Origin: Oreohelix idahoensis
Lineage: Eukaryota; Mollusca; Gastropoda; Stylommatophora; Oreohelicidae
Assembly: GCA_024509875.1 (NCBI GenBank)
Contig: JAMPIV010000584.1
Coordinates: forward strand, 806,001 to 870,000
Direction of reading: 5' to 3'
Length of the DNA stretch: 64,000 bases
Shown here piece after piece: positions 13,101 to 25,100 of this stretch (position 1 is its first letter; each line of letters starts with the position of its first letter). Made by a program: the position numbers and the translations under genes. The notes under the pieces were generated by a model that searched no databases, had not been told where the DNA came from, and saw only the letters and a program-made list of their open reading frames with translations.

Positions 13101-16100
13101 ATCTCTACCACCTCAGCTCCAAAAATTCTGGCATGAAAGCTGATAAACTATATGAGGCATGTTGGGTTTCCTTACGTAGTTGTTAACCCCACAGCACTAA
13201 TACAAATTTTTTTCATCATTGACAGAAATCATAGCATGAAATCCATTCTTATCAACAATAAAATGACAATGGCAATGATGAAGACTTTTACTATGCTACA
13301 TAAAGCCTATATCACTTTATGCAAGTGAAACTTGGACAATAAACAGATAGAAAGAAAATTAGACAATTGGGATGTGGTTCTTAAGAAAAATACAATGAAT
13401 TCATACGACAGCCAGGAAATCAAACAAGAAAAAAGTTATCAATTAAGTGATACAGTGATATGTAATAAATGATCTCTGAACATATCATGAGAAGATAAAA
13501 CTTAAGAGGATCTGGTAACAACTCTTAAAGTCAACAGAAAAAGTGAATGAGGAGGAAACAGAGTTTAATACCTCAATAAACTAACCAGACAGCTTGAGAA
13601 GGGATTGTGGAAACAAGACATCAGAGACTGTTGGAAGAGGAGAGCCACAACTACCAATACCAGGTGATACATGATCATGATATTTCAGTTCTGTAGATTT
13701 ATTATTAACTTCATACTTGTGGCAAAATAATAAAACTCATTAAATATTCAATTAACAGCTTTAACACTTTAAAACTTAAAAAGAATGTCAGATAAGGCAA
13801 GTACAGTATTATAAACTGTCATGGATGACTTAGCTATTTAAAAAACAGTAATGGGCCATACCTCAAACTGCTCCTCCAGTTTAGTTTTTGAGATATCATT
13901 GTCAAACAAGCAGAGATCAGTGTACACCTCTGGAAAGGCATGGCTTGAGACTGTGGTGTCTCCACAAATAAGAGCCTCTAGGAGGCAATCATACACAAAA
14001 ATATACTGTTCCTGAAAGATGAGCAGAAAATATACAGTGCATATTTTTGTCCTACAAATGTAAATACATATTAAAATATTGTAAAATCAAAGTTAGCAAA
14101 AATGCCCATGTGTGGATCCCAGGGGCCTATGTCCATGCCCATGTGTGGATCCCAGGGGCCCATGTGTGGATCCCAGGGGCCTATGTCCATGCCCATGTGT
14201 GGATCCCAGGGGCCCATGTGTGGATCCCAGAGGCCTATGTGCAGACAAAGAAAGATAAAGACTACAGTAATGGTCATGCCACAAGAAGCGACCAATATGA
14301 AACTGTGCATGAGACTGGCACATTCACCATATAAAATAAATTAGTACATAACCTACCACTGCTAGACCACATGAAAGTTTTGGTGTAGGCTTCCTACAAT
14401 GGAACCAGCTATAGTGGTGGTTCCATGCTCTATTAAGGGCAAAAATGAATGAAAGTAATTATTTATCTCTAAAATATTAATAAATAACACCTTATCGTCA
14501 GTAGTAATAATAATAATAATAATAATAATAGCCCCTTCAGTCATAACTGACTATGGGAATGCGCCTCTGAGGTGACAGCCCTCAGCTGCTTGTTTTCCTG
14601 GTGCTCCTTTTGACGTTTTCTCCCCTCCTCTGCTTGTTGTGTGAGCCTCTCTTCGCCCAATCTGAGGTGGCGCCGTAAATAGCATCGCCACTTAGTGCGA
14701 TCGGCAGCTTCATCCTCCCATATTGCTGGATCCATGTCCAGTGTCCTCATATCTCTCTTGCACACATCTTTGAACCTCAGCTGTGGTCGCCCAACTGTTC
14801 TCTTGCCATCTGCTAATTGTCCGTAGAAGATATCTTTTGGGATGCGACCATCTTCCATGCGGCGAACATGGCCAAGCCAGCAAAGTCTGCGCTGTCTAAG
14901 CAGTGTATACATACTTTGAAGGTCAGCACGTGACAACACCTCAACATTTGTCACTTTATCTTTCCACGAAATGCCGAGGATGCGGCGTAGACACCGTAAA
15001 TGGAAGGTATTGAGCCTTCTCTCTTGCTTAGCATAGGTCGTCCAGGTCTCGCTGCCATATAGGAGTGTGCTGGTGACGCAGGCATTATATACTGCAGCTT
15101 TGGTCTTCATTGTGAGTTTGGAGTTTCCCCAAACACGCGATGTGAGGCGGGCAAAGGTAGCTGCAGCTTTGCCAATGCGGCTGTCGATTTCTGTATCCAG
15201 TGAGAGTTTGTCATTGATGGTAGACCCTAGGTATGTGAAGTGGTGCATGCTTTAGTGAAGCAATTCATCAAGTTCTGAAGCTCCTGTTGGCTTTGAGTGA
15301 CGACTGCAGCATCATCAGCGAACAACAAGTCTCTTATAGTGACCCTTCTGATTTTTGTTTTTGCCTTCAGCCTTGAAAGATTAAACAGACGGCCATCTGA
15401 CCTAGTGTGAAGGCATATTCCTTCAGTTGCATCTCTGAATGCATGTTTCAAGAGTAAGGCAAAGAAGATCCCGAAGAGGGTTGGAGCCAGAACACAGCCT
15501 TGTTTAACGTCGTTTCGTATGTCAAAGGGCTGTGACGTGCTTCCAGCATATTGGACTGTTCCCTTCATGTCGTCATGGAATGACTTTATCATTTCCAGCA
15601 TTTTAGAAGGGTAGCCTATTTTCAGGAGGATTTTGAAGAGTCCATCCCTACTAACCAGGTCAAATGCTTTTGTGAGGTCTATAAAGGCGATATATAAAGG
15701 CTTTTTCTGCTCTCTTGATTTTTCCTGAAGCTGGCGGACAGAGAAGATCATGTTTGTTGTTGATCTACCAGCTCGGAATCCACACTGTGACTCTGGATAT
15801 ATGCGCTCAGCTAACTTGTGTAGTCGCATTAAGACGACTTTGGCAAAAACCTTACCAACAATACTAAGAAGAGAGATGCCTCTGTAGTTATTGCAATCAC
15901 TTCTGTCTCCTTTATTTTTGTACAGTGTTACAATCTTGGCATCTCGCATGTCTTGAGGAATAGTTGTCTCTTCCCAGCACTGGCACAGCATCCTATGCAG
16001 GGGATGTAATAGCGTGCTCTTATAGCATTTGATTAAATCAGGAGGAATCCCATCACTGCCTGGTGCTTTGCCAGAGGCCAAGCTATCAATGGCCTTGCTG

Positions 16101-19100
16101 AGTTCTCTAATGTTGGTTCGGCATACAGCTCCTCCATAGTTGGCAGACATTAGACAGCATCAAGGGCTGCAGGCGTAATGGTATTTTCTCTAGCATAAAG
16201 CTCAGAGTAGTGCTCGCCCCACCTCTCCATCTGCTTACCCTTATCGGTTAGCTTCTCTCCGCTGATGGTTTTTAGCGGTGCCGTTTTACTTTTTTGGGGG
16301 CTAAGTGCTTTCTTTATACCGTCATACATTTGTTTAATGTTGCCTGTTTGCGCTGCGATCTGGATGCTCTCACTGAGCTGGAGCCAATAGTCATTTGCAC
16401 AGCGTCGAGCAGTTTGTTGAACTTTGCTTCTCGTAGCCTTCAGGATCTGTAGGGTTCTAGCACTCGGTGAACGTTTGTATTCATTCATAGCACTGCGCTT
16501 AGCTTCAATGACAGGTGCCATCACATCTGATGAAGCATCAAACCAGTCATTTGACTTTACCGTTTTCTTACCAAAGGTGGCAAGTGCAGTACTTTGAATG
16601 GTGTTCAGCAGATGCTCCCAGTTCTCTGTAATAGTATCACCATGCTGAGGGCTGCTGAGCACTTTCTTGAAGGTCGCAGTAAATTGAGCGATCATGACAG
16701 GGTTCTAAAAATGTGCAAGAACTACAGAACCATTAGCCTTATTAGTCATCCAAGTAAAGTGATGTTAAGGATACTTTTGAACAGAATAAAACAGAAATCA
16801 GAAGAAATCTTGTCATAGGAACAGGCTGGCTTTAGACCAAAAAGAAGTACCTCAGAACAAATCTTCAATATTAGATTACTGATCGAAAAACATCTCCAGC
16901 ATCAACATGATTTATACCATAACTTCATCGATTTCACAAAAGCCTTCGATCGAGTCTGGCATGAAGGCTTATGGCAAATAATGAGAAAATTCAATTTTGA
17001 TACCAACATCATAGATATCATTGAAGCACTATACAAGGACGCAAGCAGTGCTGTTTTTGCAAGCAACGACATTGGAGAATTTTTCAAAACAACTGTAGGA
17101 GTTCGCCAGGGATGCATCCTGTCACCAGTGCTCTTTAATATATATCTAGAACATATTATGCAGGAGGCTCTCTACGATTATAAATCAACCATATCGATTG
17201 GAGGCCGCCCTCTGTGTAATCTACGTTTTGCTGATGATATTGATCTGATAGCTGGAACAGAATCAGAACTTCAAGACCTTACCTCTAGACTGGAGAAAGT
17301 AACAAGAACGTATGGGATGGAAATTAATATAGAAAAAAGCAAGATATTGGTGAATAGCCATAAGAAACATGTTCCGACCAATATTACGTTAAATGGGCAA
17401 ACGTTAGAAGAAGTTAACACCTTTAAATATCTCGGGTCCACTATATGTAGTGATGGAAGATCAAGTAAAGAAATCAAGACAAGACTTGAGATGGCCTCAG
17501 CTGCCATGACAAGGTTGAATGTGATCTGGAAAAGTAACATCAGTTTTCCTGTGAAGATCAAATTATACAAATCACTTGTATTATCTATTCTCTTGTATGG
17601 GTGTGAGCTCTGAACACTCACTGCAGATACGGAGCGAAGGATTCAGGCTTTCGAGCATAAATGTTATAGAAGAATTTTGCGCATTTGCTATAAAGAGCAC
17701 AAAACAAATGTCTATGTTAGAGAGAAGATAAACACCTATGCAGGCCACCAAGAACCACTTTTGTCAATAGTGAAACGTCGAAAGCTTGCCTGGTTTGGGC
17801 ATGTAACTCGTCATGACTCCCTTTCGAAAACGATCCTCCAGGGAACAGTCGAAGGTAAACGGAGAAGAGGAAGGCAAAGAAAATCCTGGGCTGATAACAT
17901 CAAAGAATGGGCAGGACACGGTTTTTCCACACTTGTACGCATTGCTGAGAATAGAGAGCAGTGGAGGACCATGTCTGCTGATGCTTCCACCATGGCACCC
18001 CTACGACCCATGACGGGTTATGGGTTGAGATGAGATGATGACAGGGTCTGACATCTTGCTGGTATCAATGCGTGGTTTCCCTTCATGTCTGACATGATAG
18101 AGTTTTCTTGGTTGTGCTCTGATTTTGCAGCAAACCAAGGAGTGATCTGTATCACAGTCTGCACTATGGTATGAGCGCGTGGAGAGCACAGACCTGAGAA
18201 GTGGCCTTCTGACGAGAATCAGGTCCAGTTGGTGCCAGTGCTTGGATCGTGGGTGTCTCCATGACACCTTATGCTGGGGTTTTGTCTGAAAGTAGGTGTT
18301 GGTCACGCAGAGGTCATGGTGGACACACAGCTCTAACAGCCGTTGTCCATTTTCATTCATCTTGCCAATACCAAACCTGCCCAGACATGAAGGCCATGAA
18401 ACATTATCGGCACCCACTCTAGCGTTAAAGTCACCTAGGAGAACAAGCTGTTCTTGCCAAGGTATGCTTTTGATAACTGCTGCTAGACTCTCGTAGAACT
18501 CATCTTTAGTTTCTGAGGCAGAGTACAGAGTAGGAGCATACACACTGACAAAGGTGATGGGACTTGTGCTAGTTTGCAGGCGGAGCGTTAACAGGCGTTC
18601 TGATCCATTCTCGCCTGGTTCAACCATTTTAGTTAGGGATTTTTTACCGCAAAACCTACTCCGTGTTCTTTAGTTTTATTAAGATCTTTCCCTTGCCAAT
18701 AAAATGTGTAGTCCTTCTCGCTCACCGTTCCAGAGTCCACCAGGCGCGTTTCCTGAAGTGCAACTATATCCACCTGAAGTCGTTTAAGCTCATCATTAAT
18801 TATGGCTGTCTTCCTTACATCGTTTATGTCCTGTAGGTTTTCGGATAGTCCAGTCAACATAGTCCGGATGTTCCAGCATCCCAATCTGAGTGTTTGCTTA
18901 TTTATATTATTCTGATAATTGCTTGGTGCAAAATTTTCTGTCCACAGTTCGGGTTTGACCCTAATCCTCATGCACCCAATGGGGAAAGCAGACAGTGGCG
19001 GGACAACACCTTACTGACTGGGGGCTGCCCAGCTTGAAGCGGGCGGTAGCTGTCCAGTGAGATCCTAGAACCTCTCCCACTGTCGGAAGTAGCCCCTGGC

Positions 19101-22100
19101 GCCATGCCCTACGCCAATTGGGCAAAATCCTTATAACCAGTAACTGCTACTTCCCGTGTTTTGCCGACACCTATAGGGTGAAGCTGGAGTGTCCTCTCCA
19201 GGGCGCGAGCTTGGGCACAGTTATATGGTCAGTAGTAAACAACACTAACTAATTCAACTTCAAAAAAAGTTTAGATCAATAAAGAAACATTAGTAGTAAT
19301 ATAAATCTTACCAGTGTCTGCACCATATTAACTCTCTGTGCCCTCATGAGCTGAACAAAATTACATACGTCGATTATGCCCTCAGACTTGGCTTTCTCCA
19401 GCTGTGTATCTACAGCAATGTATGTTCCTGTACGGCCCACTCCAGCACTGAAATGATCAAATCTCAACCAATTAGAAATATGAAATTAGAGGTATTCAAC
19501 GTTTCCAGTAAGCTACATTTAAGAAAATAGAATGCTGTACATTATACTTTTCAGCTGGTCAATGAAATTTTTTAAAGAAGTAAATGTCCATATTGTGTCA
19601 GTAAAAGTAAAGGACCCTTTAAACACCCATTAAGGCATATTGGGAATATGGTGTTAGGCCCATATTTTCTCAACCATCAGCTCACTAGGGGTGGTGTGGT
19701 CAGCATCACATTGGCCGCCTTAACCTTCCCAGAGTTGCTCTGGTACCCAATTCATGAGGCTGGGTCGACACTGGAGCCGTTTGCGGTCTAAAAAAATCCC
19801 ATCTCAACTGGGGATTGAACTATGGACCACCAAGCTAGGAAGCCAGTGCACTAACCACTGTGCTACTATGGCTCCTATATTGTGTCAGTATTAAATACAA
19901 ACTGTGTCTAATTGTCCACTGCAGCAGTCAAATAAATAACTCTTCCCGAAAACTTAACCTCATTCATTTCTTGGCAAAACCAACTATCATCCCTGTTACA
20001 TTCCAAACTACTCCCAGCTTGCTGCATCATTTAATATGTAAAGAAATGAATATGTCTTTCACTTGGTTCTTTCTAGAAGAAGCTTTCAAAGCTCTCAAGA
20101 CAGCCATTATTATTGTAACACATCTAGTACATTTTGATCCAACCTGCCAATTATCCTTGCAGCAGATGGTTCAGCTTGTAACATAAAAACTGAATTCTTA
20201 CAATGAAACCCAGAAGGGTCAGACAGGTCAAATGATTTTGCATCAAAGACAATAACTGATGCTTAAATAAATTATAACCAAATCAAGAAAGAAGACTTAT
20301 TCAGAGTTAAGCAATTTCACCATTGCCTTTATGGATTGTCAAGATCATTTGATTGGTACGTGGATTACAAGAACCACCATGCATTTTTTTCAGATCACAT
20401 GTCCTATCAATGCAACATCTTCAAAACTTGACAATTTTGCTAATGTCCTACAACTCTGGTCAAACATCTGCCTACAAAAAAACATGAGACATAGACCTCC
20501 AAGGGCATCTTACTTTGGCAAGCTCAGCCAAAGTGTGTCATCTTTCCTTTGTCACTTTGGAAGAGAGTTTAAACTTTTTTTCTTATTTGATATTTTATTT
20601 AAATAACAAAGATGTATGTCAAAATATAAAGATATCAATGACTGTTGCCTTCATTTTAAACTCTTTTTTAGGGCAAGTGTTACGTTGGGATAAATTAGAG
20701 GATCATGCATGTATACGCGAATGATAGCAGGTGTTCATTCAGGACATTATGGTCAGTACACATAACAAAGCCGGTAGGTGAACAGGTCCACGGGAAAACA
20801 TGGTTGACATTTAATACATAAAGTCACTTCACAATAGTCCATCAAACATCAAAAGTACATGGCAATGGATAAGCGTAGCAGATTATCCCTGGTCCGTCAA
20901 TAAGGTTCAAACGTTAGGCATCTTTAAGTGGCATATAGTATAATAATAATACAATCCTCTCATCTCCACTCAATTCTGGCCGTTGTACTAAAGGTTCAGT
21001 AATCCACGAAAACCAAAGTAATGCGGCAGAAGAAATCAGTGCAAACCAAATATTAGTTGCCTCATATCTCAAAGTTACTCGTAGTAAATTATGGTATGAA
21101 CTTCTAGATACGTTTATGAACCATCTTGCACATAACGTGGCAGCCTCCGAGAATCAACAATGCCACAGTATATATTTATAAATCACGCTCCATTATCCCG
21201 GAGCTCGAAAAATTACATCTCTCTCGGACACAAACACAAAGACGGAAGCCCCGTTAATTAACACACTGAACCCCACGACATGTGACCGAAACGTCACTAG
21301 TTGACCGTCGATCATCACGGATGAACGCTTCGTGCAAACCGTAGTTTGCCTACAGGCAAACACAATTCCTCACATAAAAATGGAAATGTGCTAGCGTGTA
21401 GTAGCATGCCTTACTATTTTGACTGCACCCAAAATCTATCCTTAACATATCACCCCCTTCGCGGTGTAAAAAAAAAAACAAATTTATTTGTTTTTTTTTT
21501 TCAATTCAAATATTTCCTATGCGGAAATAGCGGCCAAAATTGATTATATCACAAATATTGGGCTATATCGAAAATAATCTAGTCGCAGTCAGTCTGCATA
21601 ATGTAACTTATCATTAAATAACATGCTAGATGAATTTGTCATCAGTCATAAATAGTCATATGTCCATAAGTAACAAGTCATATACAGTCGATACTCCAAT
21701 GATGTGTCAAAAGAATACATAAATGTATGATCAATGTGAGTTTACAATAAACCTATCAAAGAAATAGCATGCATATATGAAAATGGTATGAGATATATAA
21801 AATAAAAGAAAGAGAAAAAAAAAATCCAAATCAAGAATTCAAAATGCATGAATAATAAAATATAATAAAAATAGAAGGATATATCTCGATGTAACAATGC
21901 TGTCAAAAATCCTAAAATTAAGCTTAAACGCAATTCACGCATGATAAGAATCAAATAAGATATGAAACAATGCGATATGAAATTAATGTAACTAAAGTAC
22001 ATGAATATCTCACAAAAAGAGAAAGAAGAGGAAAAAATATATATATATAGTACAAGAACGCAAGTATAACTAATTAACACAATTATTACATTACTTAATT

Positions 22101-25100
22101 ATTCTACTCTAAGTACCTTTTGTACGTTGGCAAGATAAGTAATGTCCAAATCAAACTTGCAATAATATAAGAATACTCCAAACTATCCATGTCAGGACTA
22201 GATTTGTAGCATAATATAGCAATCTTAATTAATATGAATGTGCATTCCAGAATAATAATATGATGTTTTAGTTGGAAATTGTTCATGTCTGTAAGTAGTA
22301 TAACACTGTTCAATGTGCCACTGGTTAAAGTGAATAATGATAACCTCAAAGTCGTTTAAATCACAAATGTTAATATGGATGGTTTGAAAATCCTCTTAGT
22401 GTTCATGTATTCATCGTCCTTTGTCATAATGACTAGTAGTGGATAAACACCATGGCTTCACACATGTATAATATAAAGTCAATTAACTAAATCAATATGA
22501 ATCTTCAAGTTCGAGCTGTGGGCATCTCGATAAAGCATCTGCGACCACATTTGCAGAACCTGGTATTGCCTCGTTTTCATACTGAAAAGGTTGAAGCAGG
22601 ATGGCGAAACGGGCTAGCTTTGGGTTCTTGTGATTCGCCTTCTTCAATGAGGAAAGGGATTTCTGGTCTGATTGTATGATGAAAGGGGCGCCCAACAAAT
22701 ACCGCTCCAGCTTGACTACAGCCCAGATAACAGCCAGCAACTCTCTTTCTATCACTGGGTACTTTCTTTCTGCATCATTGAGCTTTCTGGATATGTAGAG
22801 GGTTGGATGTAATCTTCCCTCGAACTCTTGCATCAGTGATGCGCCGATACCTTTTGAACTAGCATCTGTGCGGAGATAATAAGTCAGGTTTGTATCTGGT
22901 AACCTCAAAATAGGTGGTACAGAAAAAATATTTTGAACATAATTTAACGCAGCCTGGCACTCTGGTGTCCAGTGCACGTGGTTTGGTAAGCCTTTTTTAA
23001 GCAAGGCAGAGAGGTCTGCAGTGATTGAAGACAAGTTTGGTATAAATTTACTATAATAATGAATCAAGCCGAGAAGACTACGAACTTGCTTCTTAGTAGT
23101 GGGTACAGATAATTTTAGGATTTTGGAAACATTATGTGGCACGGTCTGAAGAAAACCGTGACCCACCTTATGTCCCAAGAATGAAATTTCCTCAAAGGCA
23201 ATAAAGATCTTTGAGGGCTTGGCTGTTAGGTGATGGAGACGTAAAGTGTCCAGAAGAGAATGTAAACCTAAGAAGTGCTCCTCCCAAGTGGAACTGAATA
23301 GACAGATGTCGTCTATATATGTAATTATATCGGACCGATGAGAGAGAATTTTTCTCATCATACGGACAAACGTTGCCGGGGCGTTCATAAGTCCGAATGG
23401 CATTACGTTCCACTGATAAAGACCCTGTTGTGTAGCAAAGGCAGTGAGTGGTTTAGCTCTGTCAGTCAAGGGAACTTGCCAGTATCCCTTGGTAAGGTCA
23501 ATTTTAGTAAAGAAAAGAGACTTGGCGAGACGAGACAAAAGATTTTCAAGTAGGGGTAAGGGTTCAGCATCGAAGACTGTGATGTTATTCAGCTTCCGGT
23601 AATCTACACACAATCTGATATTTTTGTCTTTCTTACGAACGATGACCATAGGTGATGAGTAAGGGGCATTGGAAGGTTCTATAATTCCTAAATTAAGCAT
23701 TTGTTTTAATTCTTCTTCTACTTGGTGCTGGTAGTGAATAGGGATAGGATAGGGGCGTAGACGAATTGGTCGATCATCTGTAAGGGTGATGTCATGCGAA
23801 ATGACTGATGTACGCCCTGGGATGTCTGTGAGGACGTCTGGAAAGGATTCTAGAAGATTAGAGACTTGGGAATGTTGTTCAGAAGACAAAGCTGGACAAA
23901 TAGCAATATCCTTCCATGTCTCAGTCGACTGGAGAGGAAAGACAGGTAAGTTCATGGGAACATCAGGAAAAGCCGATTCTTCCTCCTGAATTACTGATAA
24001 CGCAGAGTAGTGAGTACCAGGTCTAGGGTGGTCATCAACTGCTTGAAAGATGGCTTGAAGATGTTCCGGTCTAGTGTGGAACTCTTTAAGCATGTTTATG
24101 TGAAAGGTCTTCCTTTTCCCTTTTATCTCTAAAATGTAGTCAACATCAGAAATGCGTGACAACACTTTATATGGACCATTCCAAGCAATTAAAAGTCTAT
24201 TTTCTTTCCTTGGAAGCAATACAAAAGCTTCATCGCCAGGCAATAGTTGACGTAATCGTCTATTGCGATTTTGGAACTGGTGTGATCTTGCTTTAGCAGC
24301 CTTGGAAGAAGCTGTAGCCAGTTGGCATGCATCTATAATGTTACGCCGGAGGTTAACGACGTATTCATACGATGAATGGATGTCCTCAGTCATCTCTGAG
24401 TCTATGAGCAGGTCCTTAATAAGTGACATGGGACCTCGAGGTTGAGCTCCAAACACAAGCTCAAAAGGCGAGAAACCGGTCTGTTCATTCGCTACCTCAC
24501 GGTATGCGAACAGCACGGCGGGTAAAACCCTGTCCCAATCTTGAGGATATTTCACTGTAACTTTGCCCAATAACTGCTTTAACGTCCTGTTAAGACGTTC
24601 CACCATGCCATTGCTCATCGCATGGTAAACACTACTGAGAGACCTGTCGATATTGGGGCGTTTCATAACAGCAGTCATAGTGTCAGATACAAATTGGGTA
24701 CCTCGATCTGAAAGAAGTTTTTGAGGAAAACCAAGTCTAGAAAAAATCAAGAAAAGTGCATCAGCAACGTCGTTAGTGGTGATGTTCTTAAGAGGGATGG
24801 CCTCGGGCCATCGAGTGCACATGTCGATACATGTGAGCATATACCTGTGTCCTCTAGCGGACATAACAGGTAAAGGACCGATAATATCTACGGCCATTTT
24901 CTCAAAGGGGCGTACAGGTATATCACACGCCTGAATCGGGGCCGTATGATAGGCTCCTCTTGATTTTACCTCTTGACAAATAACGCAAGAGCAACAATAT
25001 ATGCAGGTGTCTCTGGAAATTCCCGGCCAAAAGAAAGAGGACAAAACTCTGGATCGCGTCCTAGAGTAGCCCATATGGCCAGCACAGTGCGAATCGTGTG

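Larger units (their letters stand above)
16704..18037 (+). mobile_element. LINE-C, 5'-truncated, inserted in LINE-B
   Basis: Target-site duplication ATGACAGGGT is at 16694-16703 and 18038-18047. The element lies opposite to its host and ends in a GAT-type tail (TGAGATGATG). It begins inside the RT ([16 protein letters not shown]), so the endonuclease is missing. A second copy of the family runs off the right edge of the window at 63.2-64.0 kb with the same tail. Confidence 0.93.
14508..19227 (-). mobile_element. LINE-B, full-length RTE-like element, interrupted by LINE-C
   Basis: Target-site duplication GTCAGTAGTAA is present at 14497-14507 and 19228-19238. Reading leftward there is a GC-rich 5' UTR (18,972-19,227), an APE endonuclease, a connecting region, a reverse transcriptase, a C-terminal region and a (TAT)n tail. 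Removing LINE-C leaves about 3.4 kb, the usual size of RTE elements with one main ORF. Coding parts are broken by small frame shifts and by a deletion in the RT, so this copy is dead. Confidence 0.92.

Noticed and set aside
14047..14344. Repeat protein gene (several open frames on both strands)
   Set aside because: All arise from the 21-base minisatellite; no splice or family support.
21742..22349. Small membrane or envelope-like proteins in the Gmr1-like 3' region
   Set aside because: Ile/Phe-rich frames follow from AT-rich composition. No signal, Cys pattern or family resemblance.
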